A stretch of DNA of 64,000 bases, from NCBI GenBank assembly GCA_029260575.1, contig JAJDDB010000004.1:186001-250000 (forward strand). Direction: 5' to 3'. The stretch comes from Phycisphaerales bacterium. Lineage in GTDB: Bacteria; Planctomycetota; Phycisphaerae; Phycisphaerales; SM1A02. Position 1 is the first letter of the stretch. Each line of letters starts with the position of its first letter. Positions 36,571-45,035 of the stretch are shown here, piece after piece. The notes beneath the pieces were generated by a model. That model was not told the DNA's origin and searched no databases. It saw nothing but the letters and a program-made list of their open reading frames with translations. The position numbers and the translations under genes were made by a program.

Positions 36571-37761
36571 GTGTCAACGCCGTCGGTGAACGATGACAGG
36601 CGACGGGTGCTCTGGCCTCGGAAGCCGCTGATCGAAGGATTCTCAATATTCCGCACGCCACGTGAGTGGAAGCCGGGTGAGAGTCTCGACTACATGCCAA
36701 ATCCGGACACCAGCTGGGGTGTGCCACCATCGTACAAGTGCTATGCGCCAACAGATGACGACATCGAGATTCTCGCACAAGCGTTTCCTGATTCCGACTC
36801 ACTTGATCCGTCGTGGCCCAACATTGAGGCGAGACTCATTCTGGCTGGGCACAAACGCGACGAACTTATCTGGCTGAATGCACCAACGCTGATTGCGTTG
36901 CTGGGCAAGACGCTGCAGCCTCTTGAGTCGCCGACGTACGCGCCCACAGAAAGCGAAGCGAAGATCAATGCGCCGAACTCATTGGATGCGATCGAGGACA
37001 TGGGCCTGCGTCAGAAGTCGAAGGAGTGCTGGGTTGCAGCGATGCGGCTGCGCGCGTTGATTGACGAGATAAAAAGGTGGACGAGTGAATGGTGGTCGGA
37101 TGGCGATACGGATCCGGGATATGCGCTTCGCCTTCATTGGCATGCGGAACAGCACATCAAAACATTGGTTGCGCACCATGCAAAGTCCCCGAGTTTCGAG
37201 GGTGGGGTGGAGACGGCTCTTAAGCATTTTCCTCAGCCGCCGTCAGGAATCATGCAGCCGCCGTGGCAAGAGGACAAAGCGGCGATGCTCGAAGCATTCG
37301 ACAATGCGAATGAGCTGACCGAACTTCAAGGCGAGCTCTTTCAATTGGCGGAGCGTATTGAGACAGCGCCTTCCACAGCGTTTCATTTAGACGATGTGAA
37401 CGCGCCCAGTGAATCCGATCGCGACATTGATATTGAAGTGGATTCCGTCAATGGAGGTCCAACGGAGAATAAAGTCGAAAAGCCTGCCGACGGTCCAGCA
37501 GAACCGAACCTCTTCTACTGGCATGGTGAAGAGTACGCGATCCCACCTCGTCAGTGGCGGCTGCTCAATTTCATGTGGGCTCGCGAGAAAGTACCTCTTG
37601 GTGAAGTTGAGAAGCAGGTCTGGGATCTTGAAGTTGTCCGCACATCAACGGTGAGCAGCACAGTGAGCAAGTTGAACAAGTGTCTCGAGAGCGCCGGATG
37701 TCCTGTCTATCTGTCCGTCAAGAGCGGCTTTCTAACGTGGAAAAACAGAGCTGAGGACTAG
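36571..37761 (+). CDS. unknown protein with C-terminal winged-helix-like domain
   Basis: A 396-aa protein with a GTG start at 36571 and GAGG 8 nt upstream. It is transcribed divergently from hsdM with a 279-bp shared upstream region. The N-terminal two thirds are hydrophilic, rich in Trp and Pro, with no known motif. The last 90 residues (EYAIPPRQWRLLNFMWAREK through VSSTVSKLNKCLESAG) look like a winged helix-turn-helix. A regulator of the restriction operon or an independent accessory factor is possible; this is inference from position. Confidence 0.6.
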   Translation: MSTPSVNDDRRRVLWPRKPLIEGFSIFRTPREWKPGESLDYMPNPDTSWGVPPSYKCYAPTDDDIEILAQAFPDSDSLDPSWPNIEARLILAGHKRDELIWLNAPTLIALLGKTLQPLESPTYAPTESEAKINAPNSLDAIEDMGLRQKSKECWVAAMRLRALIDEIKRWTSEWWSDGDTDPGYALRLHWHAEQHIKTLVAHHAKSPSFEGGVETALKHFPQPPSGIMQPPWQEDKAAMLEAFDNANELTELQGELFQLAERIETAPSTAFHLDDVNAPSESDRDIDIEVDSVNGGPTENKVEKPADGPAEPNLFYWHGEEYAIPPRQWRLLNFMWAREKVPLGEVEKQVWDLEVVRTSTVSSTVSKLNKCLESAGCPVYLSVKSGFLTWKNRAED

Positions 37762-37848
37762 CTGCCTCACACGCAGCTTTTTGGAAGGTGTTTCGCAACC
37801 TGTCACTGGAAAAATGTGTCGCGAAAAAGTTATTCGCGGAGCATTTTC

Positions 37849-38010
37849 ATGGAACGGATTCCAAGATCACCAGTGGACCTGATCCCGGACGCGGACTCGA
37901 TTCGAGATCGGCTCTCCGAATTGAATCGCGAGGCTGAGCTGTTACGTCGTCTTCTCCGGGTCGCTGAACAAGCAGAAAAACACACACCAGCACAGGTCGA
38001 GAAGCCATGA
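37849..38010 (+). CDS. small helical protein, first gene of the recombinase operon
   Basis: A 53-aa protein starting at the ATG at 37849 with GGAG upstream. It contains a predicted amphipathic helix (IRDRLSELNREAELLRRLLR). It overlaps the next gene by 4 nt (ATGA) and so opens a chain of overlapped genes that leads to the large serine recombinase. I see this type of small helical protein as a common companion of DUF2924-recombinase operons, but the role is unknown. Confidence 0.6.
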   Translation: MERIPRSPVDLIPDADSIRDRLSELNREAELLRRLLRVAEQAEKHTPAQVEKP

Positions 38011-38240
38011 AGTCTCCTGGCTGTTCGACCAGCGGCGATCTCCCCGCCATCCTCGCCCGCGGCGTTCGCCGTCTGGCCGAGCGTGCGGCACTGTTTGGCC
38101 AGACTGCCGCTGACTCGCGCGAATGTGCCGGAATCTCCTCAGAATCCAGCTACATCGGCCTTGCTGAGTCGCGAGACATCGACGTGTATGGACCACTGGT
38201 TAACAGCCGCGAGACGGCTGAGATCGGAGGTTCATCATGA
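38007..38240 (+). CDS. small protein of unknown function in the recombinase operon
   Basis: A 77-aa protein that overlaps its neighbours on both sides by 4 nt (ATGA), the strongest evidence that it is real. It contains LARGVRRLAERAALFGQTAA and a hydrophilic C-terminus with no recognised motif. A CTGGTTAACAG element (38195-38205), also found at 27.7 and 28.75 kb in reverse, lies inside its coding region. Confidence 0.5.
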   Translation: MKSPGCSTSGDLPAILARGVRRLAERAALFGQTAADSRECAGISSESSYIGLAESRDIDVYGPLVNSRETAEIGGSS

Positions 38241-38737
38241 ACATCAACAAGGAACTGGCAGCGCTGCAGCGCAGCACGCCCAAGGAACTGCGCGAGCAGT
38301 ACGAGGCGGTCTTCGGCGAGCCGACGCGCTCGGGCAACAAGCCATTCCTCATCAAGCGCATCGCCTGGCGCATGCAGGCCAACGCCGAAGGCGATCTCAG
38401 TGATCGAGCGCGCCAACGTGCAGAGGAACTGGCCAACGATTCGGACCTGCGACTGTCGCCGCCAATGTCGCCCAGCGTGATCGGCACGATCAACGGAGCG
38501 GGCCGCAGTGGGGGAACGCATCACCTGCACGACAAACGCCTGCCACCGCCTGGCGCTGTGCTCACACGCACGTACAAGGGTGATGAACTGCAGGTCAACG
38601 TGCTGAATGACGGCTTCGAGTTCGAAGGCGAGCGTCACAAGTCATTGAGCGCTGTGGCCAAGGCGATAACCGGCTCGCATTGCAATGGTTTCTTGTTCTT
38701 CGGCCTCACCAACGGCAGTAAGGGGACGAACTCATGA
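38237..38737 (+). CDS. DUF2924 protein
   Basis: A 166-aa protein of the DUF2924 family. The N-terminus reads ELAALQRSTPKELREQYEAV and PFLIKRIAWRMQA, and the C-terminal half has PGAVLTRTYKGDELQVNVL and SLSAVAKAITGSHCNGFLFF, the hallmark of the family. DUF2924 genes commonly sit directly before a large serine recombinase, as here, where the two overlap by 4 nt. A role as a recombination accessory is inferred. Confidence 0.85.
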   Translation: MNINKELAALQRSTPKELREQYEAVFGEPTRSGNKPFLIKRIAWRMQANAEGDLSDRARQRAEELANDSDLRLSPPMSPSVIGTINGAGRSGGTHHLHDKRLPPPGAVLTRTYKGDELQVNVLNDGFEFEGERHKSLSAVAKAITGSHCNGFLFFGLTNGSKGTNS

Positions 38738-40269
38738 TCGCCCCGGCAACCACTCAAGTCCGATGCGCGGTGTACACGCGCAAGAGCACCGATGAGGGCC
38801 TCAGCGCCGAGTTCACATCGCTAGATGCACAGCGTGAATCAGGCGAGGCGTACATCGCGAGCCAGAGGTCTGAAGGCTGGAAATGTCTGAGCACGCGCTA
38901 CGACGACGGCGGCTTCACAGGGGGGAACACGAAGCGCCCTGCATTACAGCAACTGCTTGATGACGTTCGCGCAGGTCAGATCGACGTGGTGGTCATCTAC
39001 AAACTCGACCGGCTCTCGCGGTCGTTGTTCGACTTTCTCGCGATGATGACGCTGCTGGAGCAGCACAACGTCTCGCTCGTCTCCGTGACGCAGCGTTTCG
39101 ATACGAGCTCATCGATGGGCCGCTTGATGCTGAACATCCTGCTGTCGTTCGCGCAATTCGAACGTGAGATGGTATCGGATCGCACACGTGACAAGATCGC
39201 TGCCACACGACGCAAAGGGAAGTGGACGGGTGGACGGCCGCTGCTCGGCTACGACGTTGATCGTGCAGGGCCGAGTCCGAAGATCGTCGTCAACGAGGAT
39301 GAAGCCGAGCAGGTCCGGCAGATCTTTCGGCTGTATCTCGAGCGCGGATCGCTGCTGGAAACCGTGAAGGAACTGCGCACGCGCGGCTGGACGACGAAGT
39401 GCTGGGAGACGAAGGCCGGTAAGCCGATGGGTGGACGACCGATCGACAAAGGCCAGCTTTTCAACCTGCTCACGAACGTGACGTACATCGGCAAGGTGCG
39501 CTACCGCGAGGAAGTCCACGAAGGGGAGCACGATGCGATCATCGTCTTGGAACTGTGGCAGCAGGTGCAAGCGCAGCTGAAACGCAATGGCCAAAGCGGC
39601 GCACCACACCTTCGCAACAAGCACGGCGCGATCCTCAAGGGTCTCCTTCAATGCAAGCACTGCGGCTGCGCAATGACACACAAGTTCACGACCAAGGGAA
39701 CGCGCCGATATCGCTACTACACGTGCGTCAACGCAGACAAGAACGGCTGGGATCAGTGCCCGACGAAGTCCATCGCGGCCGGTGAAGTGGAACGGTTCGT
39801 CGTCGAGCAGATTTGTGGCATCGGCAGCGATGAGAATCTCGTACGGCAGACGTTCGAACAGGTGAACCAGCAGGGCGAACAGCAGGCAACAGAATTGAAT
39901 GCTGAACGCGGCGTCCTGCGGCGACAGCTCCGGCGCGACGAAGCGATGCTGCCTCAAGCCACACAAGCTGATCATCAGGCTGACCTACACGATCGCATTG
40001 CCACGGCACAGCGACGACTGTCGGACATTGCCCGACAACTCGAATCAATCGCCATGGGCCAGATCAGCGAATCCGATGTCGCGCAGGCATTGATGGACTT
40101 CGACCCATTGTGGAATGCACTTACGCAGGCAGAGCGATGGCGCGTGATGCAGTTGCTCATTGAACGAGTTGAGTACGACGGCGCAGAGGGTGAGATCACA
40201 ATCACGTTCAAGCCGACCGGCATTGCGTCGTTGCGCGATGAATTGCAAGCAACGGAGACTGCCGCATGA
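38734..40269 (+). CDS. large serine recombinase
   Basis: A 511-aa site-specific recombinase. The catalytic domain has AVYTRKSTDEG with nucleophile Ser18 and KLDRLSRSLFDF. A recombinase domain follows (WTGGRPLLGYDV), then a zinc ribbon (LQCKHCGCAM ... YYTCVNAD), a coiled coil at about 375-430 and a C-terminal cap (ALTQAERWRVMQLLIERVEY). This is the layout of integrase-type serine recombinases that move phages and integrative elements. It is likely the enzyme that inserted the island. Both ends overlap neighbours by 4 nt. Confidence 0.93.
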   Translation: MIAPATTQVRCAVYTRKSTDEGLSAEFTSLDAQRESGEAYIASQRSEGWKCLSTRYDDGGFTGGNTKRPALQQLLDDVRAGQIDVVVIYKLDRLSRSLFDFLAMMTLLEQHNVSLVSVTQRFDTSSSMGRLMLNILLSFAQFEREMVSDRTRDKIAATRRKGKWTGGRPLLGYDVDRAGPSPKIVVNEDEAEQVRQIFRLYLERGSLLETVKELRTRGWTTKCWETKAGKPMGGRPIDKGQLFNLLTNVTYIGKVRYREEVHEGEHDAIIVLELWQQVQAQLKRNGQSGAPHLRNKHGAILKGLLQCKHCGCAMTHKFTTKGTRRYRYYTCVNADKNGWDQCPTKSIAAGEVERFVVEQICGIGSDENLVRQTFEQVNQQGEQQATELNAERGVLRRQLRRDEAMLPQATQADHQADLHDRIATAQRRLSDIARQLESIAMGQISESDVAQALMDFDPLWNALTQAERWRVMQLLIERVEYDGAEGEITITFKPTGIASLRDELQATETAA

Positions 40270-40742
40270 CAACTGTCACAAAGAACAACAACGGTCTCGT
40301 CGTAACCAAAAAGATCAATGTCGGCATCGGTCGCGGCAAGCGGAAGCGCATCCGAGAGGGTGCGAAATCCGACTTGTCGTCCGGACGAACGCCTCGTGTC
40401 TCGCGGTTGATGGCGCTGGCGATCCGACTGGACAAGCTCGTGCTCGACGGCGAGGTCAGCGACTTTGCTGAGATTGCACGACTCGGCCATGTGACGCGTG
40501 CTCGCGTAACGCAAATCACCAACTTGCTCAACCTCGCACCGGACATTCAGGAAGCGCTGCTGTTTATGCCGCGCGTGATGTCGGGCCGCGATCCAATCTC
40601 AGAACGCGAACTCCGACCGATCGCAGCAGAACTTGAATGGTTCAAGCAGCGCGACGCATGGAACACTCTTCTTCAATCAAAAACCAACATGAGGACAGAC
40701 TCAAATGATTGCACGGATGCGAGACCAACTAACGGACGCTGA
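40266..40742 (+). CDS. helix-turn-helix protein downstream of the recombinase
   Basis: A 158-aa basic protein that overlaps the recombinase stop by 4 nt. The central part, FAEIARLGHVTRARVTQITN followed by LLNLAPDIQEALLF, is a ParB-like helix-turn-helix that I associate with proteins found after DUF2924-recombinase pairs. The N-terminus is rich in Lys and Arg. It probably binds DNA, perhaps as a directionality or partner factor of the recombinase. Its 3' end overlaps the next gene by 38 nt. Confidence 0.72.
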   Translation: MTTVTKNNNGLVVTKKINVGIGRGKRKRIREGAKSDLSSGRTPRVSRLMALAIRLDKLVLDGEVSDFAEIARLGHVTRARVTQITNLLNLAPDIQEALLFMPRVMSGRDPISERELRPIAAELEWFKQRDAWNTLLQSKTNMRTDSNDCTDARPTNGR

Positions 40743-41025
40743 TCTGGTTGAGTACGTCGTAATGGTAGATGACGCGGAAGGCGTTGCCTGCATTGAGCAA
40801 ATTGTCAATGAAGCTCTGGAACGAGCGCTATATCGCGGCGGCAACCTTGGTCTGTCTATCAAAGTCGAGGACGAGACGACCGACCACTTCAGGATATGGC
40901 GCTTCGTCGGCCAAGTCGGTTTCATCGACGACTTCGGCCTGAAGCTGTTCGTGCAACTCACAGAGCACTTTGACGGGCCAATTACGGTGGATCGCAATCC
41001 ATGTTCATATCGATGGCATGGTTGA
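40705..41025 (+). CDS. small acidic protein of unknown function
   Basis: A 106-aa protein starting at the ATG at 40705, with GAGGA inside the preceding gene about 10 nt upstream. It contains EYVVMVDDAEGVACIEQIVN and an acidic, aromatic C-terminal half with IWRFVGQVGFIDDFG. The overlap with the preceding gene and the clear ribosome binding site support translation. No family or function is recognised. Confidence 0.5.
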   Translation: MIARMRDQLTDADLVEYVVMVDDAEGVACIEQIVNEALERALYRGGNLGLSIKVEDETTDHFRIWRFVGQVGFIDDFGLKLFVQLTEHFDGPITVDRNPCSYRWHG

Positions 41026-41036
41026 GAAGGAACCAA

Positions 41037-41477
41037 ATGGTTAAGCAACCGCAAAGCAAATGCTCTAGCAAACGCAAAGCGAACGCTTTTGCAAAAGCAA
41101 TGCGACAGGATTGCGAACGCATCACTGGCAACCACGCGACTTCGCGGGAAACCGTGGATATCGCGATTTACAACTTCGAGGGTGACAGGATGTCGCCCAA
41201 ACATCACATGCAGGGAATGTTCGAGCGCGTTCAACCCAGATGGCCAAAAGAACGGGCAACTGAAATGATGACCCGCTGCAGACTGAATCACGATCAATTC
41301 CGGGCAACGTCCACACTGACGACCCGGGCCGTGACTCTATCTAGGGGCTGCAGCCATGTGTCGTGTGAAAGCGCGGCACATGCCACGGACCGTGATCAAC
41401 CGCCGTCACGGAGGGTCGCTCCTGAATGTTCGTCTGTGCAGTCACTGCTGTGCGCACTGAGCGCGCCGTTTGGCTGA
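41037..41477 (+). CDS. possible small basic protein
   Basis: A 146-aa frame starting at an ATG with AAGGA 5 nt upstream. The first 90 residues have a plausible composition (KRKANAFAKAMRQDCERI, then HHMQGMFERVQPRWPKER), but the C-terminal 50 residues are rich in Ser, Cys and Arg and look like read-through into non-coding DNA. It may be a degraded gene. If it is not real, the stretch 41026-41710 holds no gene. Confidence 0.35.
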   Translation: MVKQPQSKCSSKRKANAFAKAMRQDCERITGNHATSRETVDIAIYNFEGDRMSPKHHMQGMFERVQPRWPKERATEMMTRCRLNHDQFRATSTLTTRAVTLSRGCSHVSCESAAHATDRDQPPSRRVAPECSSVQSLLCALSAPFG

Positions 41478-41710
41478 ATTTCAAGCAAGGACGTAGCAGG
41501 AGACGCATGGATGCGCAGAGCCGAGACTCTTCAGGGTCACGGCATAAAGGGGCGGGTGCGCCCACAGCGAATCGAGAAGGTTGAAATGACTTCAATCTCA
41601 CCTCAAATGATCAAGAATGTCGGCTCGCTTTCCTGCATCTGGACTTTGTACTAATCGGATCGCGTAGAACAAGTATGCAGGAATGCGCCATCGCGAAAGG
41701 ACTCGCGCAC

Positions 41711-42976
41711 ATGAAAATTGAAAGCTGGCCGCTTGAGCGGTTAACACCATACGCCAACAACCCGCGGATCAATGACAACGCTGTGGATGCAGTGGTGGCG
41801 TCCATTCGTGAGTTCGGGTTCCGCGTGCCGATCGTGGTGGATGACGACGGCACGATCGTGGCGGGACACACGCGCCTCAAGGCTGCCCGCAAATTGGGTC
41901 TGGACAAAGTTCCTGTGCACGTTGCCAAGGAACTCACCGACGCGCAGATCAAAGCGTTTCGGCTTGCGGATAACCGCACCGCGCAGAACTCGTTGTGGGA
42001 CGACGAAGCGCTGGCTGCAGAAATACAGCGTTTGCAGGAACTCGACTTTGATCTTGAACTGACCGCATTCGATGCAGATGAGATCACGCGCCTGCTGGAT
42101 AGCACGGCTGCGCCAGCCGAACTGAACGATCCGGACATCGTGCCCGAACCGCCGGCCGATCCGGTCAGCGAACTCGGCGTAATTTACGAACTCGGTGAAC
42201 ACCGACTGCTGTGCGGCGACTCCACCGATGCGAAACAAGTCCGCCAACTCATGAATGGCGAACGCGCGATTCTGTTTGCGACTGACCCGCCATACCTCGT
42301 GAACTACGACGGCACCAACCATCCCGGCAAGTCAAAGCAGGTCGAGAAGGAGAAGAACAAGGACTGGTCGGACTCGTACGCGATCACGTGGGACGACGCA
42401 GATGCCAATCCCGATCTCTACGACCACTTCGTCGGTGTTGCCATTGCTGAAGCGATTGATCCGAACGCAGCTTGGTACTGCTGGCACGCATCACGACGAC
42501 AGGCAATGGTTGAAGGCGTCTGGCAGAAGCATGGCGCGTTCGTGCATCAGCAGATCATATGGGCCAAGGACCGCGGCATCCTCACGCGCTCGTGGTATCT
42601 CTGGGGCCACGAGCCGTGTTTCATGGGGTGGATCAAGGGGAACAAACCGCCGCGCATCAGCGACGACTACCCACGGACTGTGTGGGAGATTCCAACCATC
42701 AAGGTCGGCGAGAAGACTGATCACCCGACATCCAAGCCCATCGAAGTGTTCGCGATCCCCATGCGCCAACACACGAAAGTCGGTGAACTCTGCTACGAGC
42801 CATTTGCGGGAAGCGGCTCACAGATCATTGCCGCAGAGTCGTTGAACCGCCGGTGCTACGCAATAGAGATCAGTCCGGCGTATGTGGATGTGTGCAGGCG
42901 TCGGTGGGCGGAATATGTACACGGCGAGGGCTGTGACTGGCAGACGCTGACGCCGGAAGCGGGGCGGCTCACATGA
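41711..42976 (+). CDS. ParB-like nuclease domain / DNA methyltransferase fusion
   Basis: A 421-aa phage-type modification enzyme. Residues about 1-110 are a ParB/sulfiredoxin-like domain (LTPYANNPRINDNAVDAVVA, VAGHTRLKAARKLG). The methyltransferase follows with the catalytic DPPYLVNYDG motif before the SAM motif FAGSGSQIIAAE, the beta-class order of N4-cytosine/N6-adenine enzymes. I placed the start at 41711, where AAAGGA lies 8 nt upstream. Such genes are common in phages and may protect DNA from host restriction, relevant beside the type I system. The next gene overlaps by 4 nt. Confidence 0.9.
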   Translation: MKIESWPLERLTPYANNPRINDNAVDAVVASIREFGFRVPIVVDDDGTIVAGHTRLKAARKLGLDKVPVHVAKELTDAQIKAFRLADNRTAQNSLWDDEALAAEIQRLQELDFDLELTAFDADEITRLLDSTAAPAELNDPDIVPEPPADPVSELGVIYELGEHRLLCGDSTDAKQVRQLMNGERAILFATDPPYLVNYDGTNHPGKSKQVEKEKNKDWSDSYAITWDDADANPDLYDHFVGVAIAEAIDPNAAWYCWHASRRQAMVEGVWQKHGAFVHQQIIWAKDRGILTRSWYLWGHEPCFMGWIKGNKPPRISDDYPRTVWEIPTIKVGEKTDHPTSKPIEVFAIPMRQHTKVGELCYEPFAGSGSQIIAAESLNRRCYAIEISPAYVDVCRRRWAEYVHGEGCDWQTLTPEAGRLT

Positions 42977-43284
42977 ACCTCGCGCGCCGCATCAACATGT
43001 TGGAAGATCGCCTGAGGATCGATGAGTCCGGCGAGGTGCCGTTCGAATTGCGGCTCATCGCATTTCGGATCATGTTTTCTGCGCTCCACGCGCATGACCG
43101 CGGACGCCGAACCTGTCCATGCTGCAATCGCGGCCTGCAACACATCCTGGACATTCTCAATACCGACGAAGCGGCATTCAGGCTCTACATCGATCGTGAG
43201 ATGGAGACGTTCGCTCCCTACGTCTTCACAGAACCGAATTGGACACCGATCGACGGGTTTTCTGCACAGGAGTCCGTCGCATGA
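42973..43284 (+). CDS. small protein with N-terminal L-RRI-LE-R motif and zinc pair
   Basis: A 103-aa protein that overlaps the methyltransferase by 4 nt and the next gene by 4 nt. It opens with MNLARRINMLEDRLR, a short amphipathic helix also seen in the next gene and in the gene at 44398. A CPCC motif (RRTCPCCNRG) near residue 47 could bind zinc. It belongs to a string of small phage-type genes ahead of the terminase-like protein. Function unknown. Confidence 0.6.
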   Translation: MNLARRINMLEDRLRIDESGEVPFELRLIAFRIMFSALHAHDRGRRTCPCCNRGLQHILDILNTDEAAFRLYIDREMETFAPYVFTEPNWTPIDGFSAQESVA

Positions 43285-43673
43285 TGCTCACAAAACGCAT
43301 CTCGACGCTGGAACAGCGACTCCGTCCGATTCAGCGTGATCGCCTCTACGACAACACACCGGAGCGCGCGCTGTGGTTCACCGGCATGCTGATCAACGAT
43401 CTGGATCGATGGCATGAGTTGACTGCTGAGGAGCGACGCATGCTGTTCTTTGTGCTGGGCGACAACGGATTCACCGAATCGCGCTTCAGAGAGTTCGTGC
43501 AGTGGCAACGCGACATGCACGAGCAAGGCGAGCTTCGGCGTCACTACGGCTGGCATGGTGAATACCACGAACTGATGGGCCTGAACGACGAGCGTTCAGA
43601 TGTCCTCGGCCACCGCACACAAGTTATTCCCGGTTGGGGCGCGCATCACTTCTTTGACGGTACACAACCATGA
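43281..43673 (+). CDS. small protein with N-terminal LTKRISTLEQRL motif
   Basis: A 130-aa protein starting at the ATG at 43281 (ATGA overlap with the previous stop). The first helix, MMLTKRISTLEQRLR, is similar to those of the neighbours at 42973 and 44398. A helical middle part (ALWFTGMLINDLDRWHELTA) and an aromatic, His-rich C-terminus follow. It ends in an ATGA overlap with the zinc-ribbon gene. No family recognised. Confidence 0.6.
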   Translation: MMLTKRISTLEQRLRPIQRDRLYDNTPERALWFTGMLINDLDRWHELTAEERRMLFFVLGDNGFTESRFREFVQWQRDMHEQGELRRHYGWHGEYHELMGLNDERSDVLGHRTQVIPGWGAHHFFDGTQP

Positions 43674-43906
43674 AACTCACGACCGAATCAATCACAACGG
43701 AACTGAAACCCGGCGATCGCCTGCCCAACCTCGGCGCATCGCGACTACCGGTGTACTTGTACCCGCGCCCACGGTGTCCCGAATGCGGTGGAACGAGGCT
43801 CAACAAGTACAGATCCCTCGCAGATCAGGGTGATGGGAGCGCTCTTTGGTGGGTCAAATGCGCTGATGACGACTGTGCTGCGAAGTTCAAAGTGCTGCTG
43901 GAGTAA
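43670..43906 (+). CDS. small zinc-ribbon protein
   Basis: A 78-aa protein that overlaps the previous gene by 4 nt. The pattern CPECGGTRLNKYRS near residue 36 and CADDDCAAKF near residue 63 gives two Cys pairs typical of a zinc ribbon. A nucleic-acid-binding or transcription-accessory role is plausible. It is part of the same tight + strand operon. Confidence 0.62.
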   Translation: MKLTTESITTELKPGDRLPNLGASRLPVYLYPRPRCPECGGTRLNKYRSLADQGDGSALWWVKCADDDCAAKFKVLLE

Positions 43907-43993
43907 AGCCAACGCGGTTGTGTTCCAGTGAGTGGAACGAATAAGCAAGGTGAGTCTCTTTGGAGCCGCCAATTTTTCCGTGGGAAACGAACC

Positions 43994-44419
43994 ATGCCTC
44001 GCAAACGCAAAGATGAACTGCCTGCCAAACAGGAGCGTGCACTGCTCGCGCTGCTCAATGAACCGTCGATCGAGAAGGCGTCATCAGCAGCGGGCGTGCA
44101 CCAGCGCACGATGTATCGCTGGCTGAAGCAGCCGGCGTTCGAATCGAAGTATCGCAAATGCCGACGTGACGCCTTCGGCCAGGCTGTGGGTCTCATGGCG
44201 AAGTACGCCACGCTCGCGGTGAACACGCTGGCCAAGGCGATGGCCGATCCGGAAGCGCCCTATCACGTCAAGGTGAGCGCTGCGACGGCTGTGCTTCGCT
44301 TCGGTCGCGAGGGAATTGAGCTGGACGATCTGGCTGCAAGGATCGCTGTGCTGGAAGCAGCAGCAGACGAGATCAGCACCAGCAAGGAGTCGCGCGCGTG
44401 TCTACACACCGCCGCCTAG
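43994..44419 (+). CDS. small terminase-like helix-turn-helix protein
   Basis: A 141-aa protein starting at the ATG at 43994. The N-terminal third is a helix-turn-helix (KQERALLALLNEPSIEKASS, AAGVHQRTMYRWLKQPAF), followed by a helical body (VSAATAVLRFGREGIELDDL) and a coiled C-terminus. This layout is typical of phage small terminase-type DNA-recognition proteins. No large terminase follows it here. It overlaps the next gene by 22 nt. Confidence 0.65.
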   Translation: MPRKRKDELPAKQERALLALLNEPSIEKASSAAGVHQRTMYRWLKQPAFESKYRKCRRDAFGQAVGLMAKYATLAVNTLAKAMADPEAPYHVKVSAATAVLRFGREGIELDDLAARIAVLEAAADEISTSKESRACLHTAA

Positions 44420-44649
44420 CCAGATTGGAACGACGCTATGTTGATTTGTGCCGTAAACATGAATGGCAGCCATCGCCGGCTCAACGAGATGCGCTCTTTG
44501 CCAAGGTCGAGAACATCGATGCAGCTGCTGCTGTGCGTGAAGCCAAAGCCAAGTTCGGCGAAGACAGCCCGGAGTACACCGCGGCAATGGAGCGATGGAT
44601 CGAACTCGGCCTCGCCGCGTTCGAATCTGTCGCAATTGCGAGCACTTAG
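44398..44649 (+). CDS. small helical protein with N-terminal RLARLERRY motif
   Basis: An 83-aa protein with a GTG start inside the terminase-like gene. The opening MSTHRRLARLERRYVD resembles the first helices of the proteins at 42973 and 43281. The rest is helical (AVREAKAKFGEDSPEYTAAM). It converges on the Doc toxin gene, and their stop codons overlap. Function unknown. Confidence 0.55.
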   Translation: MSTHRRLARLERRYVDLCRKHEWQPSPAQRDALFAKVENIDAAAAVREAKAKFGEDSPEYTAAMERWIELGLAAFESVAIAST

Positions 44650-45029
44650 ACGCCAGCCCACTGCCGGAGTCGAATAGCGATGGCGGCTTTATCGTGTTTG
44701 CCCGACGCGACCTCCAACACGAAGCCCGAAAGTTCATTGTGGTCGGCGTCGATTGATACGTCGTTCAGTTCAAGAAAGACGATGGACGCGACCAAGCCGG
44801 CTCGCTTGTTGCCATCCACAAATGGATGGTTCCGGACGATGTGGAACAGGTAGGCCGCGGCCATCTCGAAGAGGTCTGTATGAAAATACTGACCATCCAT
44901 GCCAGATCGAGGCGTCTCGACCGCTGAGATCAGGAGTCCTTCATCGCGGAGACCATCTTCGCCACCGTAGCGGTCGATTTGATCGCGATGGATTGCCAAT
45001 ACTTCAAGTACCTCCAGAAACTCAGGCAC
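44646..45029 (-). CDS. doc: Doc/Fic-type toxin (death on curing)
   Basis: A 127-aa toxin of the Doc branch of the Fic fold. The signature HPFVDGNKRAG (near residue 66) has the catalytic His, the Asp and the anion-binding GNKR. Family members phosphorylate elongation factor Tu and stop translation. The start is GTG, 6 nt after the antitoxin stop, so the two are co-transcribed. Length matches P1 Doc (126 aa). The pairing with an AbrB-like rather than a Phd antitoxin is notable. Confidence 0.9.
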   Translation of the reverse strand: MPEFLEVLEVLAIHRDQIDRYGGEDGLRDEGLLISAVETPRSGMDGQYFHTDLFEMAAAYLFHIVRNHPFVDGNKRAGLVASIVFLELNDVSIDADHNELSGFVLEVASGKHDKAAIAIRLRQWAGV

Positions 45030-45035
45030 GAGTGC

